From NCBI GenBank assembly GCA_016871155.1, contig VFZO01000035.1, positions 1 through 35,113 on the forward strand: DNA of 35,113 bases. Direction: 5' to 3'. Origin of the DNA: Acidobacteriota bacterium (lineage in GTDB: Bacteria; Acidobacteriota; Terriglobia; Bryobacterales; Bryobacteraceae). Position numbers and translations under genes: made by a program. This document shows, piece after piece, positions 24,701 through 34,148 of the stretch. Under the pieces are notes generated by a model that was not told the DNA's origin, made no database searches, and worked only from the letters and a program-made list of their open reading frames with translations. Position 1 is the first letter of the stretch. Each line of letters starts with the position of its first letter.

Positions 24701-25468
24701 ATGGCGGATTTCCTCATTCTAGGTTCCGGCTTCACCGGCGCGCGGGCCGCGGCGCTTCTTCGGGGCGCGGGGCACAATGTCGTCGAGACTCACCAAACCA
24801 GTCCTCTGCGGGTTCTGCTGCCAGACCTTTCCGCCGTTCTTGCGTTGCCGGGTCACCAATGGCGGGTGCTTTGGTGCGCGCCGTCCACGGAAGGAGTGCA
24901 GGCGCTGGCCGGCAAAGCGTCGCGCATCGTGTACCTTTCAACCACCGGCGTCTACGGCGGCCGGCAAATCGTCGACGCGGCGACGCCCGCGAATCCTTCC
25001 ACGCCGCGCGCCGCGGAGCGGCTGCGCGCGGAAGCGCCGGTGCAAGCGGGGCCCTGGTCGGCTTGCGTACTCCGGCCGGCGGCGATTTATGGGCCGGGCC
25101 GCGGCGTGCAGGAGTCCATTCGAATCGGGCGGTGGCGCATCGCCGGCGACGGCTCTGCCTTCACTTCGCGCATTCATGTCGACGATCTCGCGGCCATCGC
25201 GGCAAAAACGGTGGCTTCGAACCTGGAAGGCGCTTGGCCGGTGGCTGATTCGGAGCCGTGTACGAACCTGGCGATCACTCAATTTTGTTGCGGCCTTTTG
25301 AACGTGCCGCTCCCGCCGAGTGCCGATGCCGGATCGCTTGACGAGACCCGCCGGGCCGACCGGCGTGTCGACGGCGGCGAGATTTGCCGGCTCCTTGGCG
25401 TATCGCTGCGCTATCCGTCCTATCGCGAAGGAGTCCGGCAGGCGCTAGGCGCCGCCGGAGGATACTAG
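24701..25468 (+). CDS. NAD(P)-dependent epimerase/reductase, YeeZ-like extended SDR
   Basis: The 255-residue protein has an N-terminal Rossmann glycine motif (FLILGSGFTGARAA, G8-x-G10-x-x-G13), the strand YLSTTGVYGG of atypical extended SDRs, CVLRPAAIYGPGRG, and RIHVDDLAAI. The usual YxxxK catalytic pair is not clear: the tyrosine is in VYGG and the next helix is AAERLRAEAPV. This is typical of YeeZ-like members with unknown substrates. It starts 6 bp after the TPR gene and ends 4 bp before hemH. Confidence 0.82.
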   Translation: MADFLILGSGFTGARAAALLRGAGHNVVETHQTSPLRVLLPDLSAVLALPGHQWRVLWCAPSTEGVQALAGKASRIVYLSTTGVYGGRQIVDAATPANPSTPRAAERLRAEAPVQAGPWSACVLRPAAIYGPGRGVQESIRIGRWRIAGDGSAFTSRIHVDDLAAIAAKTVASNLEGAWPVADSEPCTNLAITQFCCGLLNVPLPPSADAGSLDETRRADRRVDGGEICRLLGVSLRYPSYREGVRQALGAAGGY

Positions 25469-25472
25469 AGGT

Positions 25473-26453
25473 ATGGCTCCGTTCGACGCCTTTCTTTTGC
25501 TTTCTTTTGGTGGTCCTGAGGGCCCGGCGGACGTAATGCCGTTTCTCGAGAACGTCACGCGCGGGCGCAACGTGCCGCGCGAGCGCTTGGAGGAGGTCGC
25601 CGGACACTATCTCCACTTCGGCGGTGTGAGTCCGATCAATCGTCAGTGCAAGGAACTGCTGGCGGAGTTGCGGTTGGACCTTCCTGTATATTGGGGCAAT
25701 CGAAACTGGCACCCCTTCGTGGCCGATACCATGCGCCAACTGGCCGCCGATGGCCGTAAAAACGTATTAGCGTTTCCGACTTCGGCGTTCTCAAGCTACA
25801 GCGGCTGCCGGCAGTATCAGGAGGATATCGCTCAGGCCCGTGCCCTGTTGGGCGCCAGCGCGCCAGAGGTCACCGTTGTCCGGCGTTTCTTCAATCATCC
25901 GGGATTCGTCGAAGTCATGATCGACTCCGCGAAGCGGGCGCTCGAAAAGCTGCCGGCCGGCGCAAAGCTGATCTTCACCGCCCATAGCGTGCCTGTGTCG
26001 ATGGCGCAGACCTCGCCGTATGTGGAGCAATTAGCGGAGTCGGCTCGCTTGATCGCCGAGGGTGCCGGCACGGACAACTACCGCCTCGCCTACCAGAGCC
26101 GCAGCGGTCCGCCCCAGGTTCCCTGGTTGGAGCCGGATATTCTGGATGTTCTCAAGGAAGAGAGATCCGCCGGTGCGGCCGGTGTCGCCGTGCAGCCTTT
26201 CGGGTTTTTGAGCGATCACATGGAGGTGCTCTACGATCTGGATCACGAGGCCCGGCATCTGGCCGAAGAACTCTCTCTCCCGTTTGTGCGCGCGGCCACG
26301 GCGGGTACCCACCCCCGGTTCGTTCAAATGATCCACGAACTGGTGGCGGAATACACCGGCGGCGCGCCCGCGCTGCATGTTGGCCATTTACCTCCCCGGC
26401 CAAGAGTTTGCGAGGCGGGCTGCTGCCCGGCCCCCGCGCGGCGGCCGGGCTGA
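25473..26453 (+). CDS. hemH: Ferrochelatase, actinobacterial/CpfC-like type with C-terminal cysteines
   Basis: The 326-residue enzyme inserts Fe2+ into a porphyrin at the end of haem synthesis. Conserved residues are visible: His171 (LIFTAHSVPVSMAQT) and Glu251 (GFLSDHMEVLYDLD). The segments YWGNRNWHPF and FSSYSGCRQYQ resemble the actinobacterial branch more than the enterobacterial enzymes. Cys313, Cys317 and Cys318 (VCEAGCC) at the C-terminus, with Cys112 of SGCRQY or another internal Cys, could bind a [2Fe-2S] cluster as in some microbial ferrochelatases (inference). Whether it acts on coproporphyrin III or protoporphyrin IX cannot be decided. The haem would serve the CxxCH proteins elsewhere in the window. 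Confidence 0.93.
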   Translation: MAPFDAFLLLSFGGPEGPADVMPFLENVTRGRNVPRERLEEVAGHYLHFGGVSPINRQCKELLAELRLDLPVYWGNRNWHPFVADTMRQLAADGRKNVLAFPTSAFSSYSGCRQYQEDIAQARALLGASAPEVTVVRRFFNHPGFVEVMIDSAKRALEKLPAGAKLIFTAHSVPVSMAQTSPYVEQLAESARLIAEGAGTDNYRLAYQSRSGPPQVPWLEPDILDVLKEERSAGAAGVAVQPFGFLSDHMEVLYDLDHEARHLAEELSLPFVRAATAGTHPRFVQMIHELVAEYTGGAPALHVGHLPPRPRVCEAGCCPAPARRPG

Positions 26454-26458
26454 TCGCT

Positions 26459-27667
26459 TTGCAATACCCGGAGACAGTCGAATATCTCTACGCGCTTGGC
26501 AACGAGATCAAAACCGCCAAGCTCGGCCTGGAGCGCGTCGAGGCCCTGGCCCGGAAATTGGGTCATCCAGAGCGGTCTTACGACGTTGTTCACGTCGCGG
26601 GTACGAATGGAAAGGGCTCCACGTGCGCGCTGATCGCGGCCGCACTAGGCCCCGAGGGTACCGGCCTTTATACGTCCCCGCACTTGATCGAGCCGGCCGA
26701 GCGCATCGTGATCAACGGCCAGCAGGTAACGCGCGGCGCCTTTGTGGACGCCTTCGGGCAGGTCCACCGCGCGGCCGAAGAGATGATCGCGGCGGGCGAC
26801 TTGGAATCACATCCAACGTATTTCGAGACCGTTACTCTCATGGCCTTCGTCCTGTTTCGCGAAGCCGGGGTCCGCACCGCCGTGGTGGAAGTTGGTCTGG
26901 GTGGCCGGCTGGACGCAACCAATATTGTCGTACCGAAACTCTGCGTCATCACGCCGATCGACTATGACCACGAAGCCTGGCTTGGAAAGAGCCTCACCTC
27001 CATTGCAACCGAAAAAGCCGGCATCTTGAAACCCGGGGTACCGGCCGTGATCGCTCCGCAGCATGACGAAGTGCTGGCCGTCCTGAAGGCGACAGGGGGC
27101 GAACTGCATTTCGTTTCGGATACGAAGGTCTCGGGGTTGTCTATCAACGCGCAGGGCAGCCGTTTCAATGGACTTGTCTGCCCGCTGGCAGGCCGTCATC
27201 AGGTCGACAACACGCGCACCGCGGCGTTGGCCTGCCGTCTGCTCGGGATCTCCACGGCAGGTTTCGCGAACGCCCGCTGGCCCGGACGGCTGGAGCGGAT
27301 GCCCGGCGCGCGCGAAGTGATTCTGGATGGGGCCCACAATCCGTCCGGCGCGCGTGCGCTGGCGGCCTATATCCGCGAATTCCACACCGGCCGGAAGATC
27401 GCACTGATATTTGGCGCCATGCGGGATAAAAGCGTGGAAGAGATCGCTGGTGTGCTTTTCCCGCTAGCTGATGAACTGATCCTGACTGCGCCCAATCAGC
27501 CTCGTGCGCTGCGCCCGGCGGCGATGCTGGAAATGGAACCGCATTCGAATGCTAGGAGCGCCCGGGGCGTCCGCGACGCCTTGGCGCTTCCCGTGGAGGC
27601 CGATGTGACCTTCGTCACTGGGTCGTTGTACCTGGTAGGAGAAGCACGGGCGCTCCTCGTACAATAA
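26459..27667 (+). CDS. folC: Folylpolyglutamate/dihydrofolate synthase
   Basis: I favour the TTG at 26459, 5 bp after the hemH stop, giving 402 residues that begin MQYPETVEYLYALGNE, as in other FolC proteins. An earlier in-frame TTG (26408) would add 17 residues translated from the hemH tail. The P-loop is HVAGTNGKGST (residues 45-55). Further family signatures are YTSPHL, VEVGLGGRLDATNIV, STATEKAGIL-type Mg-site sequence (read here as SIATEKAGILKPG), GRHQVDNTRTAAL and ILDGAHNPSGARAL. The enzyme adds glutamate to dihydropteroate and/or folates. Confidence 0.95.
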   Translation: MQYPETVEYLYALGNEIKTAKLGLERVEALARKLGHPERSYDVVHVAGTNGKGSTCALIAAALGPEGTGLYTSPHLIEPAERIVINGQQVTRGAFVDAFGQVHRAAEEMIAAGDLESHPTYFETVTLMAFVLFREAGVRTAVVEVGLGGRLDATNIVVPKLCVITPIDYDHEAWLGKSLTSIATEKAGILKPGVPAVIAPQHDEVLAVLKATGGELHFVSDTKVSGLSINAQGSRFNGLVCPLAGRHQVDNTRTAALACRLLGISTAGFANARWPGRLERMPGAREVILDGAHNPSGARALAAYIREFHTGRKIALIFGAMRDKSVEEIAGVLFPLADELILTAPNQPRALRPAAMLEMEPHSNARSARGVRDALALPVEADVTFVTGSLYLVGEARALLVQ

Positions 27668-27681
27668 AAGATTCGTCCATC

Positions 27682-28404
27682 ATGTCATTTGCTTTTCTGC
27701 GGACAATACTCTGGACCGATCCGCTCATTCTGCTCTGTACCTCGGTGATGGGTCTCATCAACCTCTTCGTGGTGCCGTTCGACAAGGACGGCGAGAAACA
27801 GATCGTCATGGCCAAAATCTGGGGCCGGATGCTGACTTGGGTCATGGGCATGGACGTGGAGATCACGGGCAAGGAAAAACTCGTTCCGGGGCAGCACTAC
27901 ATCTTTGCCGGGAACCACCGCAGCTACTCCGATACGCCCGCCCTGCTGGCCACCTTGCCGCGCAGTTTTCGCTTCATGGCGAAGGAGAGCCTGTTCAAGA
28001 TTCCCCTGATGGGTCACCATTTGAAATTGGCAGGGCACGTGCCGGTTTCACTGGATAATCCGCGCGCGGCGCTGAAGAGCCTTTTCCGCGCCGGCGACAT
28101 TGTCCGCGACAAGAAGCTCAGCGTTCTAATTTTTCCGGAAGGCGGCCGCACCGAGGGTGCGCTGGAGCCCTTCAAAGATGGCGCGGCGATTATCGGAATC
28201 CGCAGCGGCGTCCCCATCGTCCCGTTCGGTTTGATTGGGACCCGCGACGTGATGCCCATGCACCACGCCACGGTCCGCGGCGGGCCGGTCAAGGTCCTTC
28301 TTGGCGATCCGATCATAACCACCGAATACACGATCAAGGAAAAGTCGGAGCTAACCACTCGCCTCCGGAACGAAGTCGCTGCGTTGCTGGGAGTCGAGCC
28401 GTAG
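27682..28404 (+). CDS. plsC: 1-acyl-sn-glycerol-3-phosphate acyltransferase
   Basis: The 240-residue membrane-associated acyltransferase makes phosphatidic acid from lysophosphatidic acid. The catalytic HX4D motif is NHRSYSD (His79, Asp84), and the substrate-binding FPEGGRTEG block is at 151-159. GVPIVPFGLIGT follows as the fourth conserved block. The N-terminus (FLRTILWTDPLILLCTSVMG) is a hydrophobic anchor. It starts 14 bp after folC and ends 17 bp before an amidohydrolase gene. Confidence 0.94.
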   Translation: MSFAFLRTILWTDPLILLCTSVMGLINLFVVPFDKDGEKQIVMAKIWGRMLTWVMGMDVEITGKEKLVPGQHYIFAGNHRSYSDTPALLATLPRSFRFMAKESLFKIPLMGHHLKLAGHVPVSLDNPRAALKSLFRAGDIVRDKKLSVLIFPEGGRTEGALEPFKDGAAIIGIRSGVPIVPFGLIGTRDVMPMHHATVRGGPVKVLLGDPIITTEYTIKEKSELTTRLRNEVAALLGVEP

Positions 28405-28421
28405 GACATAATCAAAAAGCG

Positions 28422-29543
28422 ATGAAATGCCCGATTCTTCTCACTCTTGCCCTCGGCCTCTCCGTCCTCGCACAGGATAAGAAAGAGTGGCCCAAGCCCG
28501 ACCGCGCCGCGCAAATGACCATTGAGGACTACGATCCGAAGTCGTCGCTCGTGGTCCCGGAGCATCCCAAGACACGCGCCAGGTTTCCAATTGTCGACGT
28601 CCACAACCACCAGCGGGGCGGTGCGAACGAAGCGCAGATGGAGAAGCTCGTAAAGGAGATGGATGGCATCAATCTGCAGATCATGGTGAATCTCTCGGGC
28701 GGATATGGGGACCGTCTAAAACAGAACCTTGCCACTTATACGAATAATCCGAAATACAAGGGGCGGTTCGCGGTGTTCGCCAACCTCTCGTTCGAGGAGC
28801 TGGAAACGGCGGACTATGGCGATCGTGCGGCCCAGCAACTGGAGGCTGACATCAAGGCCGGCGCTCAGGGTCTCAAATTTTTCAAGAACTTCGGCATGGA
28901 CCTGCGGGAGAAAGGCGGTGCGCGCATTAAGATAGACGATCCGCGTTTCGACAAAGCCTTCGAAATCTGCGCCAAGTACAAGGTCCCGGTACTGATACAT
29001 ACCGCCGAACCGAAACCGTTCTTCAAGCCGTGGGACAAGACAAACGAACGCTGGCTGGAACTGAAGCAGTTTCCATCCCGTTATCGTCCCGGCGACAAGT
29101 ACGAAACGTGGGAAACGCTGATGGGTGAGCTGTACACCCGCATCAAGCGGCACCCAAAAGTGACGTTCATTAACGCCCACCTGGGTTGGCTAGGCGCCGA
29201 TTTGGGTCAACTCGGGAAATTGATGGACGAGATGCCGAACATGATGACGGAGATTGGCGCGGTGCTGTATGAGTTCGGCCGGCAGCCGCGGTTTGCGGCC
29301 AAGTGGTTCACCAAATATTCCGACAGGGTCCTGTTTGGTAAGGATACCTGGGAGCCGGGCGAGTACCATTATTACTTCCGCGTACTGGAAACGGACGACG
29401 AATACTTCGATTACTACCGGAAACGCCACGCGTTCTGGAAGATGTACGGCCTGAACCTGCCCGACGAAGTGCTGAAAAGACTCTATTACAAGAACGCGCT
29501 GCGCATCATTCCCGGGTTGGACGCATCCAAGTTTCCAAAGTAA
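28422..29543 (+). CDS. Exported amidohydrolase (amidohydrolase 2 family)
   Basis: The 373-residue protein carries a signal peptide (MKCPILLTLALGLSVLAQ) and a TIM-barrel amidohydrolase domain. Metal ligands are visible: DVHNH (His61, His63), IHTAEP (His193), NAHLGW (His253) and LFGKDTW (Asp308). This ligand set is typical of the amidohydrolase 2 (PF04909) group of decarboxylases and hydrolases. The long linker with WDKTNERWLELKQFPSRYRP suggests a substrate lid. The substrate is unknown. It is the last gene of the tight plus-strand run; the kinase gene that follows is separated by about 70 bp. Confidence 0.85.
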   Translation: MKCPILLTLALGLSVLAQDKKEWPKPDRAAQMTIEDYDPKSSLVVPEHPKTRARFPIVDVHNHQRGGANEAQMEKLVKEMDGINLQIMVNLSGGYGDRLKQNLATYTNNPKYKGRFAVFANLSFEELETADYGDRAAQQLEADIKAGAQGLKFFKNFGMDLREKGGARIKIDDPRFDKAFEICAKYKVPVLIHTAEPKPFFKPWDKTNERWLELKQFPSRYRPGDKYETWETLMGELYTRIKRHPKVTFINAHLGWLGADLGQLGKLMDEMPNMMTEIGAVLYEFGRQPRFAAKWFTKYSDRVLFGKDTWEPGEYHYYFRVLETDDEYFDYYRKRHAFWKMYGLNLPDEVLKRLYYKNALRIIPGLDASKFPK

Positions 29544-29615
29544 CCCGTTCGTAGGTCTGCCCCTGGACGCTTGGCGAATAAGTTATCATCCAGGTGGCGG
29601 TTACTCGAGATAGAC

Positions 29616-32600
29616 GTGAAATGCCTGAGCTTGGCGATTTTTGGCGGACTGATCTGCGAGGCGCAGCACTACGCAATTCGGCACTATGGCGCCCCAGAAG
29701 GTCTCGTTAGCCTCGGTGCGCAAACGCTCCTTCGGGATAGAGACGGATTTTTGTGGGTCGGAACCCAGAATGGACTCTTCTATTTTAATGGAAGGTCGTT
29801 TGTTGAGCATCGCATCAACGGCGCTCCTATAACCAGGGACTATATTTCGTCGTTGCATCAGGCCGCCGACGGAGCTATTTGGATTGGAACACAATCGGAA
29901 GTCATCCGAATGGCGAATTGGGTTCCCCAACTGCTGCCAGTCCCCCAGGGCGTGGGCCAGACCGGCCAGGCATTCGCCGATTCTAAGCTGGGTGGCGTTT
30001 TGATCGCAAACCCCGGCGGGCTTGCTGAATGGACGCCGTCAGGAATTCGCTGGATCCGGAAAGGAGCGCCTGTCCGAGCCGTTCTCCGAAACGCTTCGGA
30101 TCTTTCGATTTGGATCGCCGAAGGGGAAGGCGTGACTTGTGTCAAGGATGGCGCGGCTACGGTGTTCGGCGCGCCCCAAGGTGTCGAGCGGGACCAGTGG
30201 GAAAGCATCGCCCGGACCCATGACGGCTCCATTTGGGTCCGCTCTCGAAAAACGGTCCGGCGGTTGGCCGGCGACAGCGAGAGCCGGTTTGTGGACCCGT
30301 TCCCGGGATGGAGGTTTGACTCGTTTCGCTTCAGCCGGATCGTGGTCGACTCGCGGGGCGCTGTGCTGATGGGCACCCGTGACGGTTTCGCCGAATGCGA
30401 CGCATCGGGCCGGAGTTCGCCGCCTTGCCGGATGCACGGCCGGAGAGAAGGGTTGATAGCGGAGGTGAGCGACGTGGTGGAGGACCGGGATTCGCTGTGG
30501 CTCTCAGTTTCGGGGGCGGGCGTGCAGCGGCAGTTTGGCAGAGGGGTTTGGGAAAACTTCGATCAGTCCGAGGGGCTCGATTACTCGAGTATCTGGGGTG
30601 TCATACCCAGTTCTCCGGAGACTGTTTGGGTAGGAACCCGCGGCGGTCTCTACCGGGGAACCCGGTCGGGTGGACTCTTGAAATTCGCGATGGAGCGGGA
30701 CACGGGCTCCGACATAATTCGGACGATGAGAATGGACCGCGATGGAGCCCTTTGGCTTGCGTTTTCTCCGCACGGTCTGGCTCGCTACGATCCGCGGAGC
30801 CGGCGGTACGAGGCCGATTGGCGAGGCCTGCCCTCCGGACAGCGGATTCGTTCCTTGCTCCTCGATTCGAAAGGACGTCTGTGGGCATCGGCTGGTCCGA
30901 TGGGTCTGCTTCTGCTCGATTCCCCGTCCCGCCAGTTCCGTCCGGTCGAGATTCCGGTTCCCCCGAAAGAAGCCCTGCTGCTTCGCGAAGACGCGGCCGG
31001 CGATATTTGGATGACCTCGCGAAACGGCCCGTTCCGGCTTCGCGGCGACAGGTGGCTGCACTATTCGATGCGGGATAATCTGCTCGACGATAGCACCTTC
31101 GCCATCGCCGTCCCGGAGGCGCGCTTCAGCCCGGCCATTCCTTCCAACGAAGTCTGGCTCGCCTACTTTTCCTCCCTGGGCTTCACGAAGCTGGTTACGG
31201 ACGGCGACCGGCTGGCGCGCGTCGATCATTTTCGCCGGGCCATGGGCCGCAGCAAACCTTTGCCTATTTTCTGACCTACGACGCCCGCGGGGCGCTATGG
31301 GCCGGCACGGATCGCGGAGTTGAGACGTTCGACGGCGAGCGTTGGCTGCATTGGGACGCGCGGGACGGGTTGATCTGGGACGACACGAACAGCGAGGCCT
31401 ATCACGCCGCCGCAGACGGCTCCATCTGGATCGGCACCAGCCGGGGGCTGTCTTATCACCGCGGACTGCACCGTTTGGATGAACCAGAACCCAGGGCCAT
31501 AATCTCGGCAGCGCGCCTTGGAGCGCGCCGGTGGATGCCCGGCCTTCCTCCTTTGAAGTCCGAGCCCGGCAGTAACACCTTGAGCGTGTCCTTCGGCGCG
31601 CCGAACTACCTGGCAAGCCACCGTCTCAAGTTCCGCCACCGGCTAGAGGGCGGCGCCGAGTGGGTTGAGACCTCGGAAAGTGAAGTAACGTTTCCCAATC
31701 TGCCGCCCGGAGCCCATCGCCTGGAAGTGCAGGCGCGGGGCCGCTGGGGCGGCTGGAGCAACCCGTCCGCCGTGCTAGAGTTCTCTGTCGGTGAGCCGTG
31801 GTGGAGTTCGCTGCCCTTCCGCATCTCAATAGGCGGTGTTGCGGTTGCCGCTGGAATTACCTTTGCTCTGGCGCGTTCGCGGCGCGCGCGCCGCGAACGC
31901 GCCAGGCTGGAGAAAGCCGTTGCCGATCGGACCGCCCAACTGCGTGAGCAGCGCGAACGGGCCGAGCAGGCTAGCCGTATCAAGAGCGAATTTCTCGCCA
32001 ACATGAGTCACGAGATCCGCACTCCCATGAACGGCATCCTTGGCATGACGAATCTTGCCATCGAGTCCGAAAAGGACCCGGTCCAGCGGGAGCAGCTCCA
32101 GGTGGTCCGGGACTCCGCGGAGCAGTTGATGACTATACTGAACGACATCCTCGATATTTCCAAAATCGAGGCCGGTCGGATGGAAATTCGTCTTGCGAAC
32201 TTTTCTCCCCGCCAATTGGCGGCCGATGTTCGGCGAACGCTTCTGGCGCGGGCGGCCGAGAAGGGGTTGAACTTCGACTGCATGTTCGGAGCGGAGTTGC
32301 CCCAGGCGGCTCTTGGAGATGATACCCGGATCCGCCAGGTCCTGCTGAATCTGGCGGGCAACGCCATCAAGTTTACTGACAGCGGCGAAGTTCGGATCTC
32401 CCTGGAGCGAAGGGACGAGTCCTTATACTTCGCTGTCGCCGACACCGGCATTGGGATTCCGCAGGCGAGCCAGCGGGCAATCTTCGATGCCTTCCGGCAG
32501 GTGGACAACTCCAGCTCCAGGCGGTTCGGCGGAACTGGGCTCGGATTGGCGATATGCCGCCAACTCGTCTCGCTCATGGGCGGGCGGATTGGCGTGGAGA

Positions 32601-33070
32601 GTGCCGCCGGCCAGGGCAGCACCTTTTGGTTCACTGTTCCCTATGTTCCAGGCGAAGCCGTTGCCGCCGCTCCTCCACCCCAGGTCCTCTCAAACCGCGC
32701 CGCCCCGATGCGGCTTCTGGTGGCGGAAGACAACGTCGTGAACCAAGCACTTATTCTGAGGCTGCTCGAAAAGCTTGGCCACCAGCCGCGAATCGTTCCC
32801 GATGGCGCGGCCGCGTTGGCGGCGCTGCAAGAGCCAAACGCCGCTTACGACGCCGTGCTTATGGACATCCAGATGCCGATCATGGATGGGCTGGAGGCCA
32901 CGCGCCGTTACCGGGCTGCCGGCGGCCGTCTACCCATCATCGCCATGACCGCCCACGCGATGGCAGGCGACCGGGAGACCTGCCTGGCCGCTGGAATGAC
33001 CGGCTACCTGACAAAGCCGGTCTCCGTGACTCTACTGGAAGAGATGCTCGCCCGCTACTCGGCGCCGTAG
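29616..33070 (+). pseudogene. Hybrid histidine kinase with two-component regulator propellers, split by a frameshift
   Basis: I start at the GTG at 29616, which begins a signal peptide (MKCLSLAIFGGLICEAQ); a TTG at 29571 is an alternative. The first part (to the TGA at 31272) has many Reg_prop repeats (DGFLWVGTQNGLFYFNG, TVWVGTRGGLYRG). The frame then continues one base back: QTFAYFLTYDARGALWAGTD, a Y_Y_Y domain (FRHRLEGGAEWVE), a membrane helix (GGVAVAAGITFALA), HisKA (MSHEIRTPMNG, His codon 32009), HATPase_c (VADTGIGIP, GGTGLGLAIC) and a receiver domain with Asp (codon 32864) in VLMDIQMP. The break falls at about 31240-31260 and fits loss of one base. As read, the sensor would lack its kinase half; sequencing error is possible. 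Full length would be about 1150 residues. Confidence 0.85.
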
Positions 33071-33228
33071 TTGATCTCCAGCCGCCGGACCGCATGGCCG
33101 GCGGCAAACAGAACCAGCGCGGTCACTCCAAGCAATCCCAGCACCGCGGCGAACGTGGATGACGGAGCGGCCACGGAACAACCGCGCCGCATGTTTGATC
33201 GCCGCAGTGACCGCAATGCCGGCTTGAA
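33055..33228 (-). pseudogene. Possible C-terminal fragment with one transmembrane helix
   Basis: A minus-strand frame opens after a stop at 33229-33231 and ends at the TAG at 33057-33055, overlapping the kinase 3' end. It contains SSTFAAVLGLLGVTALVLF followed by arginines and LEINYGAE. The hydrophobic helix plus basic flank resembles the end of a membrane protein or a PEP-CTERM-like anchor. There is no start or upstream domain. It is probably debris, or chance. Confidence 0.25.
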
Positions 33229-33269
33229 TCAACGCGGCCGCCTCCTCCGGGCCGGTTCAACTTCAGCGC

Positions 33270-34100
33270 TACGCGGACGCCGGGCCGACTCTTTGCGCCG
33301 CGGCCGGTGCACTGGCCGGCCGCAGAGTACTCGCTTTTGTGCCGCAGGGTCCGGGAAGGCCAACTTTGAGCAGCACAGTGCGCTCGACCTTGGCGATCGC
33401 CATTGCCGGGTAAGGCTTACCGCTGGAGCATGCCGATTCGAAATCTCGCGCCCGAGCCGGTAGCGCCGCAAACGGGTTTTGCATCCCGGCCGCGGCCAAG
33501 CGTGTCAATTGGAGCGGAGGCACCGGTGATTTCGCCATGCGGGAGACCGCCGTCGCCATGAAATCGGCGATGCGTTTGCTTTCGAAAAATCGCCGCCAGC
33601 GGACCGCTTGGACCTGTTGAGCAAATTGAAGATCGAGTGATAGCCGCCGCGGCCGGTTGGGCCGGAGAAGCCGGGATTGCCCTGCGGCGATGCCGGCGTG
33701 TAGGGCGAAGGGCACGTAGTCCGAACCCGAGCCGAGCGGTCGGATGGTCCGCTCCCTCGCACGCGGCCGCTTCGAGAAACGACGGCAACGGCAAGGATGC
33801 GCCCACGCCGGGCGAACCCTCGCCGCTCAAGCCGCTTTCGAACAAGACGATCGGTTTTCCCTTCGGCGTTTCGACGTGTTTGTTGACAACGCCAACACGA
33901 TTGTCCGTTTCGGCCGCCAGCCACCCTTGACGGCGAGGCCAATCGTTCGCACCGTTGGCGGAGGCGTAGGGAAGATTACCGGTGGGCACCCACCGGTCTC
34001 TTAATGGTCGCGATAGGGCGAGTGTGAACGGGCTTCGCGATTGCGCAATGAGGGCGGCAATCGCCAGGGCGAGCTTGGATACCCTCGAAGTTTCGCGCAT
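33270..34100 (-). pseudogene. Degraded exported-protein gene, frames broken
   Basis: No intact gene covers this stretch. On the minus strand, protein-like pieces lie in different frames: an N-terminus with a signal-like segment (VSKLALAIAALIAQ, ATG at 34100), then KPIVLFESGLSG near 33850, GFSGPTGRGGYHSIFNLLNR near 33630 in a second frame, and ADFMATAVSRMAKSPVPPLQ and YPAMAIAKVERTVLLKVGL near 33400-33560 in a third. KPIVLFESGLSG resembles the start of an alpha/beta hydrolase domain, but no family fits the whole. I read it as a decayed gene with at least two frame changes. Confidence 0.35.
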
Positions 34101-34148
34101 GGCGCCGCCAGATTCAATACAATAAACCAACCCCGGAGCCTATTCGCC

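Noticed and set aside
31240-31274. Programmed -1 frameshifting in the hybrid kinase
   Set aside because: No X-XXY-YYZ slippery heptamer or clear downstream stimulator was seen; deletion or sequence error is simpler.
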